A DNA stretch of 22,356 nt from Candidatus Faecivivens stercoripullorum. GTDB taxonomy: Bacteria; Bacillota; Clostridia; Oscillospirales; Ruminococcaceae. The stretch is taken from assembly GCA_018715285.1 (NCBI GenBank), contig DVLW01000217.1, positions 1-22,356 on the forward strand, in the 5' to 3' direction. The position numbers were made by a program, and so were the translations under genes. The notes beneath the pieces were generated by a model. It did no database searches, was not told the origin of the DNA, and worked only from the letters and a program-made list of their open reading frames with translations. Below are positions 14,733-22,349 of this stretch, one piece after another (position 1 is the stretch's first letter; every line of letters starts with the position of its first letter).

Positions 14733-15596
14733 ATGCTGCAAAGACCGCCGCGGGTTGCCGCGATTCATGACCTGTCCGGCTTCGGCCGGTGTTCGCTGAC
14801 GGTGATACTGCCGGTACTGTCGGTAATGAAGGTGCAGGTGTGCCCTGTTACGACCGCTGTTTTATCGACCCATACGGGTGGACTTGGGGACGTGGTTGTC
14901 AAGGACCTGACCGACATGCTTCAGCCGGCGCTCGGCCATTATAAACGGCTCGGGCTGGAATTTGAATGTATCTATACCGGCTGGCTGGGTTCGTCCGAAC
15001 AGGTGGATATCTGCCTGGACTATTTCAAGAGCTATCCGGACGCACTCGCTGTTGTTGACCCGGTTCTCGGTGACCATGGCAAACCTTACCGCACCTCGAC
15101 TTCCGAGCAGATTGCAAGGATGAGCGAGCTGGTTGCGGTAGCCGACGTGATTACCCCGAACCTGACCGAAGCGGCGCTGCTTTTGGGTGAAGAGTACCCT
15201 GCGGCACCTTTGCGCCAGCAGGAAGCAAGACGGCTTTTGTCCCGACTTGCCAGCCTCGGGCCGCGGTATGTAGTCATCACCGGCGTGGATATGGCGGACG
15301 ATCATATCGCCAATATCGGCTATGACCGGGAAAAAGGTCAGTACTGGCGGGTAGACTGCAACTATGTTCCGGCATCCTATCCCGGAACAGGCGATATCTT
15401 TGCCAGCGTACTGGTCGGCGGACTGCTTGGAGGAGACAGCCTGCCGATGGCGATTGAACGGGCAACAAGGTTTCTGGAAATCGCGGTTCGGACGACTTTC
15501 AGCTATGGAAGCGACACACGGTATGGTGTCATGCTGGAATCCTGTCTGTCCTGGCTGACGACCCCGCAGACCTTTGAACGGTACCGGCTTCTCTGA
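14733..15596 (+). CDS. Pyridoxine/pyridoxal/pyridoxamine kinase
   Basis: A 287-residue ribokinase-superfamily enzyme that phosphorylates B6 vitamers with ATP in the salvage route to pyridoxal phosphate. Family features: RVAAIHDLSGFGRCSLT at the start, TGWLGSSEQ in the middle, VVDPVLGDHGKPY, and the anion-hole motif YPGTGDIF, in which Asp221 is the catalytic base. The ATG at 14733 follows AAAGGAGAAAG; in-frame codons upstream overlap the promoter. The next gene, an ECF-type membrane S component, starts 37 bases downstream, so the two likely form an uptake and trapping pair for vitamin B6. Length is typical for the PdxY/PdxK group. Whether it prefers pyridoxal or pyridoxamine cannot be told from sequence. 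Confidence 0.92.
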   Translation: MLQRPPRVAAIHDLSGFGRCSLTVILPVLSVMKVQVCPVTTAVLSTHTGGLGDVVVKDLTDMLQPALGHYKRLGLEFECIYTGWLGSSEQVDICLDYFKSYPDALAVVDPVLGDHGKPYRTSTSEQIARMSELVAVADVITPNLTEAALLLGEEYPAAPLRQQEARRLLSRLASLGPRYVVITGVDMADDHIANIGYDREKGQYWRVDCNYVPASYPGTGDIFASVLVGGLLGGDSLPMAIERATRFLEIAVRTTFSYGSDTRYGVMLESCLSWLTTPQTFERYRLL

Positions 15597-15633
15597 TATA
15601 TTACAGGGCATAGCCCGAAAGGAGCTGCTCACC

Positions 15634-16212
15634 ATGCAGGCAAATCATGTTGTTAAACGCAAAATCACCACTTACGATATCGTCGTCACCGCCCTTTTCG
15701 CGGCGATGTGTTATGTCGCAACCAACTTCCGCATCGAAATCCCGACACCGTTGGGAAAAACAATGATTCACTGCGGCAACGTATTTTGTCTGCTGTCCGC
15801 AATGCTGATGGGCGGCCTCAGAGGCGGTATTGCCAGTGCAACCGGCCTGGGATTGTTTGACCTGCTGGGCGGATGGGCTTCTTCTGCACCGTCTACGATT
15901 GTCATGCGGTTTGTAATGGGTCTGGTCGGCGGAAGCGTTTCTTCTGTCGGACACAAGAACGGCAAACGCACCCTCTGGCTGGTACTCGGCGCCATTTCCG
16001 GAATGGCAACTTACGTTGTCCTCTACCTCGGCTACAGCTTCCTGAAAGGTATCGTCCTCGGCAACGCTGTCGGCACGGTACTGGTTGACGTGGCTGCCAA
16101 GGCTTCGACTTCGATTCCGTCCGGATGTGTATCGATTGTCGTTGCGGTCGTGCTCTACCCGTTCTTCTACAAAGCTCTGTCCGCTGCCGGATACTTCCGC
16201 AAGACTGCTTAA
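15634..16212 (+). CDS. ECF transporter S component, probably for a B6 vitamer
   Basis: A 192-residue membrane protein with about six hydrophobic segments. The N-terminal KRKITTYDIVVTALFAAMCYVATNF carries the cytosolic start and the Ala-rich helix typical of S components (AxxxA-type contacts with EcfT). Further helices include CLLSAMLMGGLRGGIASATGLGLFDLLGG and a C-terminal IVVAVVLYPFFYKAL. S components bind one vitamin and share an EcfA-A'-T energising module encoded elsewhere, and none of those genes is here. Specificity for pyridoxine-type substrates (as in PdxU/HmpT) is inferred only from the adjacent B6 kinase. The ATG at 15634 is preceded by GAAAGGAG. A terminator follows. Confidence 0.82.
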   Translation: MQANHVVKRKITTYDIVVTALFAAMCYVATNFRIEIPTPLGKTMIHCGNVFCLLSAMLMGGLRGGIASATGLGLFDLLGGWASSAPSTIVMRFVMGLVGGSVSSVGHKNGKRTLWLVLGAISGMATYVVLYLGYSFLKGIVLGNAVGTVLVDVAAKASTSIPSGCVSIVVAVVLYPFFYKALSAAGYFRKTA

Positions 16213-16233
16213 CAGGTTTTACTTATGATGCCA

Positions 16234-16273
16234 AACCCGGGCTTTCTGAATATGGAAAGTCCGGGTTATTTTG
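16234..16273 (+). terminator. Terminator of the vitamin B6 operon
   Basis: AACCCGGGCTTTC pairs with GGAAAGTCCGGGTT (13 pairs with one G-T), followed by ATTTTG. The U-run is short. Confidence 0.8.
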
Positions 16274-16337
16274 TGCGTGGATTTTAGCGGCGGCAATCAT
16301 GCCGAAAACAGCCGTCAGATTTTGTTAAATATATGTA

Positions 16338-16366
16338 TTGCATCCGGCTATATAATATGTTAAAAT
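16338..16366 (+). promoter_or_regulatory. Promoter of the 33-residue microprotein unit
   Basis: TTGCAT (16338-16343), 17 bases and TAAAAT (16361-16366), in an AT-rich stretch. Predicted start near 16373. Confidence 0.6.
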
Positions 16367-16405
16367 ATTAAAGTAAAAAGATTTCATCAGGAGGAACCGG
16401 ATATC

Positions 16406-16507
16406 ATGAATCAGCTATCGGAAGACGGTACCCCGGTTTTTCCTGATACGCTGACCGATGCAGACAGTTTTCCCAACCTTGACGCGCTCCGTGCATTCGC
16501 TCAATAA
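16406..16507 (+). CDS. Acidic 33-residue microprotein (candidate)
   Basis: A short open frame begins MNQLSEDGTPVFPDTL and ends NLDALRAFAQ. It has six acidic residues and a single Arg, no signal and no membrane segment; the C-terminal third could form a short amphipathic helix. The support is positional: a promoter 40 bases upstream, a very strong ribosome site (CAGGAGGAA) 7-9 bases before the ATG, and a hairpin 22 bases after the stop. It is isolated between the B6 operon and convergent genes. It could be a regulatory peptide or a toxin/antitoxin-like small protein, but nothing identifies its function. Confidence 0.55.
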   Translation: MNQLSEDGTPVFPDTLTDADSFPNLDALRAFAQ

Positions 16508-16528
16508 CCGAATAATCCTCCATTAGAC

Positions 16529-16574
16529 CGAAATCCCCGGATTTTCCGCATTTGCAGAAAGCCCGGGGATTTCG
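16529..16574. terminator. Hairpin between convergent transcripts
   Basis: CGAAATCCCCGG pairs perfectly with CCGGGGATTTCG (12 bp). No long T-run follows in either direction, but the position between the microprotein and the convergent peptidase gene fits a bidirectional stop. Confidence 0.6.
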
Positions 16575-16589
16575 CGTGCTGTCAGAATA

Positions 16590-17711
16590 TCATTCATCCG
16601 GCTGGCACATTAAGGTAATCACCAGTTCGGTCAGTTTTACAAGGTCATCGAGCGTCGTATACTCAGCGGTCGAATGGCAGTTCCACATTGCCGACGATAC
16701 GACGATTCCTTCGATACCATTCTGAGGCAGATGGTTGCAGTCGCTCATTCCGAAAGTACCGGTCAGCTTGCAGGCGAGTCCGACATCCTCACAGGCTTTG
16801 CGGTAACAGGAAACGATTTTCGCGTCTTCCGGCGTATTCAGCGCCTTGTAGCACCATTCATGCCGGGAAGTGATGCTGCCGCCCTGTTTTTTTGCAGCCT
16901 CATCGAAAACGCTGAGAATCTTGTCCAGTTCCTGCTGAATCCGTTCATCCTCATAGGAACGGATTTCCCCTTCCAGTTCGCAGCGTTCAGGGATAATATT
17001 GGTCATTCTGCCACCGTGAATTGTGCCGATATTAACAGTAGTAATAGGGTCGGTATGTCCGAATTTCAGTTTGGTCAGTGCGTCAGCGGCGATGGCAATT
17101 GCATGTACACCATCTTCCGGGTTAAATCCGGAATGAGCCGCTTTGCCGTGGACGGTCAGCCAGAAGTGAACGCTTCCGGGTGCTTTGAGTGCAGCAGCGC
17201 CCATATCTGCCGACAGGTCGAGCACATAGCCCATTTTCGCATCCGACTGCGCAAAATCAAACCGCCTTGTACCCTCGGAAAAATGCTCCTCAGCAGGTGA
17301 AAACATCAGTTCCAGCGAACGGTGCGGTGTACCGGTTTCTCGGAGCCATCTCACAGCCTCATAAATCGCGGTCAAACCACCTGCGTCATCCGCACCGAGG
17401 ACGGTATCGCCAGCACTGGTAATCTTCCCATCCGGATGAAAAACCGCCTTTTTGCCGCAGGACGGCTCGACGGTATCCATATGCGCCGAAAAGAGCAGCG
17501 GTGCACCCGGTATCGTCCCGGGAACCTTCCCGAACAGGTTACCGGCATTGCCGTCAAACTGTACAGCACACCCATCTTCCGACAGGCTGATATCCAAGCC
17601 GGCATACTGAGCCTTGAGGTAATCAGCCATCTGACGCTCACGGTAACTCGGAGAATCGACCGCGACAAACTTTGCGAAAGTTTCCGCAATCCGTTCTTTA
17701 TTCAGCTGCAT
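16590..17711 (-). CDS. M20-family metallopeptidase, PepT-like
   Basis: A 373-residue cytoplasmic dizinc peptidase, probably an aminotripeptidase or related di/tripeptide hydrolase. Visible active-site motifs are SAHMDTVEP (His77 zinc ligand, Asp79), DTVLGADDAGG (bridging Asp108), SPAEEHFSEG (Glu141-Glu142, catalytic base and ligand), and near the end MWNCHSTAEYTTL (final His ligand). Residues of about 175-290 form the lid/dimerisation domain (HSGFNPEDGVHAI, GRMTNIIPERCELEGEIRSYED). The ATG at 17711 follows GGAAAGGAGAA and lies inside the end of the upstream dCMP deaminase gene, overlapping it by 14 bases, so translation is probably coupled. No signal peptide. Exact substrate is not determinable. 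Confidence 0.9.
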   Translation of the reverse strand: MQLNKERIAETFAKFVAVDSPSYRERQMADYLKAQYAGLDISLSEDGCAVQFDGNAGNLFGKVPGTIPGAPLLFSAHMDTVEPSCGKKAVFHPDGKITSAGDTVLGADDAGGLTAIYEAVRWLRETGTPHRSLELMFSPAEEHFSEGTRRFDFAQSDAKMGYVLDLSADMGAAALKAPGSVHFWLTVHGKAAHSGFNPEDGVHAIAIAADALTKLKFGHTDPITTVNIGTIHGGRMTNIIPERCELEGEIRSYEDERIQQELDKILSVFDEAAKKQGGSITSRHEWCYKALNTPEDAKIVSCYRKACEDVGLACKLTGTFGMSDCNHLPQNGIEGIVVSSAMWNCHSTAEYTTLDDLVKLTELVITLMCQPDE

Positions 17712-18216
17712 GGTTTTTCTCCTTTCCAGCGAATTCTTCGGGTTCAAAAGACAGCGTCAGACTGTGGATACCGGTATGCAAACGGCGCATTTCGACACCA
17801 GCCGAGCGGAACATCCGTTTTGACGCAAGGGTAGCCGGAGAATCAGCGTATTTATCCGACAGATAGATAACCTCACGGATACCCGACTGAATGATAGCTT
17901 TTGCACACTCATTGCACGGGAAAAGTGCGACATACAGTCTTGCACCACGGAGAGAACGACCGCCGCTGTTTAAGATCGCGTTCAGCTCAGCGTGGACGAC
18001 ATATGGGTATTTGGTTTCCTCGCCTTCCCTTTCCCATGGGTAAACGTCATCCGAGCAACCGGCAGGAAGGCCATTATAACCGGTCGACAGAATAATATTA
18101 TCGTCCGATACGATGCAGGCGCCAACCTGGGTATTCGGGTCTTTGCTGCGGCGAGCGGCCAGCAGCGCAACACCCATAAAATACTCATCCCAACTAATAT
18201 AATCCATTCGTTTCAT
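17698..18216 (-). CDS. Deoxycytidylate (dCMP) deaminase, ComEB-like
   Basis: A 172-residue zinc enzyme that converts dCMP to dUMP and so feeds thymidylate synthesis. The cytidine-deaminase-fold signatures are complete: His75 and the proton-shuttling Glu77 in VVHAELNAIL, and zinc ligands Cys101 and Cys104 in PCNECAK. GYNGLPAGCSDD is the family's nucleotide-binding loop. The start at 18216 (MKRMDYISWDEYF) is preceded by GAGAAAGGA. The frame remains open for 75 more codons upstream, but that extension is encoded by the composite repeat element and is not credible protein. The gene overlaps the M20 peptidase. Its promoter must lie within the element (from 18234 on) or has been displaced by it; I found no convincing one. 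Confidence 0.92.
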   Translation of the reverse strand: MKRMDYISWDEYFMGVALLAARRSKDPNTQVGACIVSDDNIILSTGYNGLPAGCSDDVYPWEREGEETKYPYVVHAELNAILNSGGRSLRGARLYVALFPCNECAKAIIQSGIREVIYLSDKYADSPATLASKRMFRSAGVEMRRLHTGIHSLTLSFEPEEFAGKEKNHAAE

Positions 18217-18428
18217 AAAAATCATCCTTTCTCCCGGTGGCACAGTGCCTGTGCTCCCTGTTTGCCGGGATTTGTGCACGCCTCTGGAACTCAGCAACCC
18301 AACTTTGCGTCCACGCTCGATAGTATAAGAACTATGCGCACACACTACCCATCTGTTCGACCGACGCGCAGAGCGTCGGGGTAATGTTTCGCACAATGTG
18401 GGTACGATTATGATATAAAAGTTTAGGT

Positions 18429-18615
18429 CAAGCCTTTTCAAAGGCTTGCGGGTCCAGGGCAGCGTCCTGGTCGCTCCATCGCAATGGAGCGAAATCTTTT
18501 TTCCCCAAAACTAGCTCAGCAAAGGGTAGCAAAATGCCCGCAGGTATTTTGCGTAGGGGACGCATAGCAAGGGCGTCCCCTATGGGAAAAGTCTGCTCGA
18601 TGCGGGCTTTTCCCA
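18429..18615 (+). ncRNA. Hairpin array inside element copy 2
   Basis: Six hairpins in a row: 9 bp with TC loop, 7 bp (one G-T) with AGC loop, 9 bp with CGCA loop, 7 bp with a 10-base loop, 10 bp (X) and 14 bp (Y). Hairpin Y contains two T-G pairs (18592 with 18606, 18594 with 18604), which favours plus-strand RNA. The stems share almost no sequence with those of copy 1 although the loops and positions of hairpins 1, X and Y agree. Confidence 0.45.
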
Positions 18616-18634
18616 TCAACGAGCGAGCTTGTCT

Positions 18635-18695
18635 CTACCGATTACGCAGTCTGTGGAACTACGTGGGCCGGCACGGCGCTGACAAATTTTCGACC
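18635..18695 (+). repeat. 61-base conserved core block, copy 2
   Basis: Matches 4468-4528 at 58 of 61 positions without gaps. Confidence 0.85.
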
Positions 18696-18876
18696 GCTGC
18701 CCCTCGTCGACTGTCCGGTGGACAGTCGTGCGACGGCGGAATGCTTCCGTTGCCAGTTTGCCGGGATTCGTTCACGCCTTTAATGCTCAGCACTCGACGG
18801 TTTCGACCACGCTCTGTATGCCCTCTCAGTCACTGCATAACGCCACCTGCTGACAACTGCTTCCCATATAATACAC

Positions 18877-18916
18877 AAAAGCCCGGAAGACAGCCTGTAT
18901 GACAGTCCTCCGGGCC
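18877..18916 (-). terminator. Terminator of the cold-shock-domain protein gene
   Basis: On the minus strand GCCCGGA pairs with TCCGGGC, with an inner GAC/GTC, followed by TTTTGTGT. It lies about 30 bases after the stop codon. Confidence 0.75.
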
Positions 18917-18948
18917 GGATTCAACTATATTTCAGGACACGCACTGTC

Positions 18949-20736
18949 TTACTCGACAACAGCAGGCTCTTTTACTGCTTCATCAACCTGTTGTGATGTC
19001 TCATCCTGCTGTTCATCCTGTCCAACAGTCGGCTGCTCCGAATCATCCGCCACGGGAGACTGTTCATCCACCAAACCATCATCTGCCTGACCGACCGGCT
19101 GTTCAGCCACCGGTTCATCAACTGCCGCCACAGACACAGGCTGCTCGACGGGTTCCCCTACAGGCTGTTCAGCAGGTTCCGCCACAGCTGGCTGGAAATG
19201 ACCATTATTTTCCGCGTTCTGATTTCCATCCGGCACGTCCTCGGGATGTTCCAGACGGATATCAGTTGCGACGAGTTTTCCATCCTTGAGTTTGCGCAGA
19301 CGGAAGACAACTTCGAACTGATACTGGACGATATTCTGCCAGATCTCACAGTAATTTTTCAGTGTCGGGTCGGTGACAAACGCCAGCCGGAAATTATAGG
19401 CAGTGTCACCCTCAGTAATCTGACCGTTGGAATAAAACGGATAGTACCGGGTAATGATACCGTGATGCTCAACTTCCAGCGCGGGATCAGGTTTTTCACG
19501 GGGATGTTCAGGGTCTTTCAGACGGACATTGACCGCACAGCTTCCGCGGCTGTTGTAGCCGACGTCAAACAGCACAATATACTGACCGAGCGGATCTTCT
19601 TCCAGCATCTGAACCAGCGGTTCATCGGTAATATGATTGACGTGGAAGAACCAGTCGGTGTCCTCCGCACGGATAAACCCGATTTTCTGTTCCGGCTTAA
19701 AGGAGAAGATCGTACCAGTGATACCGGTTCGTGCCGGCGGCTGGTTTTCCCATCCGGGATTCTCAGAAATCTGTTCGGAATTAAAGGTAACCGGTGCGGA
19801 ATCGGCCTCTTCCCCATCATCCTCACTTTCCATCTGTTCCAGCTGAGACGGGACAGGATCAGGGAAGCATCTCCGGAAAATCCGGAACATTTCGGCGCGG
19901 TTTTCAGCCAGCGAAAGGTCATTGCCCAAAATCGCCGGGTTCTTTCCGGCACAGGCCATCAGATACCCCAGGCATACACCGGTCAGCTGCGGATTGGCAT
20001 CGCCCTCATTTTCCGCAAAGCTGCCGAATACCGACAAATCACCGGCCTTCTGTGCAAGGCGTAAGTACATTTCGACCACGCCGTCCACCTTTTTGCGTTC
20101 ATACAGCAGATGGCAGGCACCATCTTCGGCCATCTTATCGTCAGCTTCCATCATCCATGCAGCATAGAAAGCAGCGGCGTACATCTCGATACCATACAGC
20201 ATTTCCTCAGCTGTCTCGTAATCCTCCGCGAGCATGGCAGCTTCACCAACCAGCCTGCGCAGTACGATACTCTCCGGTGCTTTTTCCAGCAGCGAAAGTC
20301 CAGCCGAAACAATCTGGTCCATCGTCTCAAAATCATCCGTTGCCTCAGCTTCTGCCAGACTGTCAGCCAACGCTGCAATCAGCCGTTTCGACTCGATATT
20401 GGGCGACAATCGAACCTGTTCACGCAGGGATACCGGGTCAAATTCCCATTCGTAAGCCGCATCGCAAACCTCACGGTAAGCCGCCTCAATCGGAGAAAGA
20501 TTTTCCTGAACCGGAGCCTGCGCACCCTGAGCCGAGACAACCTGCGGCGACAGATAATCCGCAATGATTCCCTCATAACTGACCGAGCGGACGGTATCAT
20601 CGTCCATTTTCAGCCGGATACGGCGCTCACCGATTTCTACCAGCTGACCGCTCCAGCATAGCGCTCCATTCCCTAAAACGACGGTGACCTGCTGTCCGAC
20701 CTGATAATCCGAAACAAAATCCGCGCGTGCTGCCAT
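18949..20736 (-). CDS. Multidomain protein with cold-shock-like modules and an acidic repeat tail
   Basis: A 595-residue cytoplasmic protein. Residues of about 1-60 resemble a small Sm/SH3-like barrel (QVGQQVTVVLGNGALCWSGQL). A helical middle (about 75-290), rich in Ala, Leu and Glu, looks like TPR-type repeats. Two segments are cold-shock/OB-like: about 325-400 (GTIFSFKPEQKIGFIRAEDT and DWFFHVNHI, close to the RNP1/RNP2 pattern) and about 415-500 (HGIITRYYPFYSNGQI). The tail (about 520-595) is low-complexity and strongly acidic, with recurring EQPV and DEPV units. The layout suggests an RNA- or nucleic-acid-binding scaffold; no enzyme motif is seen and the family is not recognised. The ATG at 20736 follows TGGAGG. 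It is a single-gene unit. Confidence 0.8.
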   Translation of the reverse strand: MAARADFVSDYQVGQQVTVVLGNGALCWSGQLVEIGERRIRLKMDDDTVRSVSYEGIIADYLSPQVVSAQGAQAPVQENLSPIEAAYREVCDAAYEWEFDPVSLREQVRLSPNIESKRLIAALADSLAEAEATDDFETMDQIVSAGLSLLEKAPESIVLRRLVGEAAMLAEDYETAEEMLYGIEMYAAAFYAAWMMEADDKMAEDGACHLLYERKKVDGVVEMYLRLAQKAGDLSVFGSFAENEGDANPQLTGVCLGYLMACAGKNPAILGNDLSLAENRAEMFRIFRRCFPDPVPSQLEQMESEDDGEEADSAPVTFNSEQISENPGWENQPPARTGITGTIFSFKPEQKIGFIRAEDTDWFFHVNHITDEPLVQMLEEDPLGQYIVLFDVGYNSRGSCAVNVRLKDPEHPREKPDPALEVEHHGIITRYYPFYSNGQITEGDTAYNFRLAFVTDPTLKNYCEIWQNIVQYQFEVVFRLRKLKDGKLVATDIRLEHPEDVPDGNQNAENNGHFQPAVAEPAEQPVGEPVEQPVSVAAVDEPVAEQPVGQADDGLVDEQSPVADDSEQPTVGQDEQQDETSQQVDEAVKEPAVVE

Positions 20737-20831
20737 ACTGATTACCTCCAAAAATAAAACTATATATTCTTAACCCGCATCAAAAATACGGATAAAACAC
20801 TATATTCACCGTTCACCCCAAAATAGACGCC

Positions 20832-20872
20832 AAAAATGCACAGGGAGAGACACGCAATGCGGCCTCTCCCTG
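20832..20872 (-). terminator. Terminator of the CAP-domain protein gene
   Basis: CAGGGAGAG pairs with CTCTCCCTG (9 bp); on the minus strand TGCATTTTTG follows. It lies about 110 bases after the stop. A smaller hairpin (GGCGTCATAAAACGCC, 20931-20946) lies between them. Confidence 0.75.
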
Positions 20873-20985
20873 GAGTGTTTGTAATATGAAGAATAAGAGC
20901 AGATCTGAAAGCTGTGTTTCTGTCTGTTCAGGCGTCATAAAACGCCATCAAAAACTTTAGATAATCATTATTCAGTCGGCTGCTC

Positions 20986-21963
20986 TCACCGTCCAGTTGA
21001 AAACAACTGCACCCAGTAGATGTTGCCGTTTTTCTCATAGTACCCGACGCCCATCGAAGCATACCGGGTGTTCATAATATTACTCTTATGTGCCGGAGAC
21101 TCCAGCCAGGCCTTGACGACCGCCGAAGCGGAGGTATAATTCACTGCCAGATTCTCACCGCAGCCGGTAGCCGGCAGTCCATATTCACTTAAAATCGTAT
21201 ACCATTCGCTGCCATCGGGGCGCTGATGGGAGATACCGCCCATCTGAGCCTGTTCCTTTGCCCTTGCCGCAGCGACTTCGCAAAGTGCATCAGACAAAAC
21301 GAGATTGGAAAGACCTTCTTTGCGTCTTGCGAGGTTAATCTGAGAGAGGACCTCCTGAGCCATTGCATCGCTGTCGACGGTGGTCTGCTGTTCACTCTCA
21401 AGTGCACCCGAAGAAGAGAAGGTGTACTGTTTGCCGTCAATTGTCACGGTACCGGTCACCATACTGCCATCCTGAGAGAGGTAATATTTTGCACCGCCCA
21501 CAGTCGCCCATCCGGTCACCATTTTACCGTCCTGGTCCATATAATACCATTTACTGCCGGTCTGAACCCAACCGGTTTTCATATCACCGCCGCCGCCGAG
21601 GAAATACCAGTTACCGCCGGAAAGAGCCCAGCCGGTTTTCATCACGCCGCCGCCGTTAAAAAGATACCACTTACCGTCGATTCGTTTCCAACCGGTCTGC
21701 ATAGCGCCGGAAGCATTCATATAATACCATACGCCGTCGATTTTCTGCCAACCAGTCTGCATAATACCGGAAGCGTTAAAATAATACCATACGCCATCCA
21801 GTTTCTGCCAGCCGGTCAGGTTTTTCCCGCCGGAAGAATAGCTCCAGTTACCGGAATTATTAACCCAAGCAGCGGAGACAGGAGCGCAGATGGAAGTGGC
21901 GCAGAATGTAATTGTTGACACAGCCGCAAGGCATGCGGCCGCCTTCTGAATCCAAAACTTCAT
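20986..21963 (-). CDS. Secreted CAP (SCP/PR-1-like) protein with cell-wall-binding repeats
   Basis: A 325-residue exported protein. Residues 1-32 form a signal peptide (Lys, hydrophobic core, cleavage near PVSAA). About residues 38-190 are seven or so choline-binding-type repeats of about 20 residues with the pattern TGWxxxxGxWYYxxxxGxM, which attach to wall polymers. Residues of about 200-325 are a CAP domain of the YkwD type: SQINLARRKEGLSNL, SHQRPDGSEWYTIL, GCGENLAVNY, AWLESPAHKSNIMN, YWVQLFS. The His and Glu residues of the CAP cavity are present. The role of bacterial CAP proteins is mostly unknown; adhesion or sporulation-related functions have been proposed. The N-terminal WVNNSGNWSYSSGG echoes the Trp-rich start of the secreted protein at 6907. 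GAAAGGAT lies slightly far from the ATG. Confidence 0.92.
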   Translation of the reverse strand: MKFWIQKAAACLAAVSTITFCATSICAPVSAAWVNNSGNWSYSSGGKNLTGWQKLDGVWYYFNASGIMQTGWQKIDGVWYYMNASGAMQTGWKRIDGKWYLFNGGGVMKTGWALSGGNWYFLGGGGDMKTGWVQTGSKWYYMDQDGKMVTGWATVGGAKYYLSQDGSMVTGTVTIDGKQYTFSSSGALESEQQTTVDSDAMAQEVLSQINLARRKEGLSNLVLSDALCEVAAARAKEQAQMGGISHQRPDGSEWYTILSEYGLPATGCGENLAVNYTSASAVVKAWLESPAHKSNIMNTRYASMGVGYYEKNGNIYWVQLFSTGR

Positions 21964-22027
21964 ATTTAGCAGATGATCCTTTCAGTCAAACCGGAGACGG
22001 AGGGTAAAGACAAGCATCTTTTCAATA

Positions 22028-22057
22028 ATAATACCATATCCCAGGCCCATCCGTCAA
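22028..22057 (-). promoter_or_regulatory. Promoter of the CAP-domain protein gene
   Basis: On the minus strand TTGACG (22057-22052), 18 bases and TATTAT (22033-22028), with TGG just before the -10 (extended -10). The rest of the gap up to the tRNA terminator (22058-22230) is AT-rich and shows nothing else. Confidence 0.75.
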
Positions 22058-22230
22058 CAACTTTTTCATATAATCATTTATAATCGTACGCTGAAAATTT
22101 TGCCGCAAGGCCACAACAGCATCATTCAGCAACTATAATACACGCAAAGTTTTGAAAAAGTTGCAGAAAAATAAAAATATTCTTTAAATTATGCCGGAAA
22201 AATAAGGAATCCGCCATCGAGTTTTTAGTA

Positions 22231-22270
22231 CAAAAACAAATAGACCCTTCATGGAAACTCATGAAGGGTC
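22231..22270 (-). terminator. Terminator after the tRNA gene
   Basis: A perfect 11-bp stem (GACCCTTCATG with CATGAAGGGTC, loop 6) is followed on the minus strand by TATTTGTTTTTG. Confidence 0.88.
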
Positions 22271-22273
22271 ATC

Positions 22274-22349
22274 TGGAGCTGTTAACCAGATTCGAACTGG
22301 TGACCTCGTCCTTACCAAGGACGTGCTCTACCGCCTGAGCCATAACAGC
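22274..22349 (-). tRNA. tRNA-Thr (anticodon GGU)
   Basis: The minus strand folds into a full cloverleaf of 76 nt. Acceptor GCTGTTA pairs with TAACAGC; the D stem is GCTC/GAGC; the anticodon stem CGTCC/GGACG encloses TTGGTAA, with anticodon GGT; the T arm is ACCAG-TTCGAAT-CTGGT. The discriminator T is followed by an encoded CCA. A terminator follows 3 bases later, so it is the last gene of its transcript. Confidence 0.96.

Larger units (their letters stand above)
18234..18836 (+). repeat. Composite dispersed element, copy 2 (candidate structured RNA)
   Basis: This copy matches 4014-4717 in the same order and on the same strand, but here it is antisense to the flanking genes. Parts: small hairpin (18240-18254); unit B (18254 to about 18350), then a block with GCACAATGTGGGTACGAT; hairpin 1 (18429-18448, TC loop) and linker CGGGTCCA; hairpins at 18454-18470, 18471-18492 and 18529-18552; TAGCTCAGCAAAGG at 18512; hairpin X (18573-left arm 18554-18563, right arm 18573-18582, loop with AGCAAGG); hairpin Y (18583-18615, TCGAT loop); the 61-base core (18635-18695); a hairpin (18709-18727); and unit D (18752 to about 18815). 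Its left edge lies about 10 bases upstream of the ribosome site of the dCMP deaminase gene. No protein is supported. Confidence 0.8.

Noticed and set aside
18198..18203. TATAAT on the plus strand as a promoter for element copy 2
   Set aside because: There is no -35 sequence at the right distance, and the bases are explained by codons of the dCMP deaminase.
18217..18441. 75-residue N-terminal extension of the dCMP deaminase
   Set aside because: It is encoded by repeat sequence; the canonical N-terminus and a good ribosome site are at 18216.
18850..18872. CTGACA and TATAAT as a plus-strand promoter after element copy 2
   Set aside because: The spacer is only 11 bases and no plus-strand gene follows.
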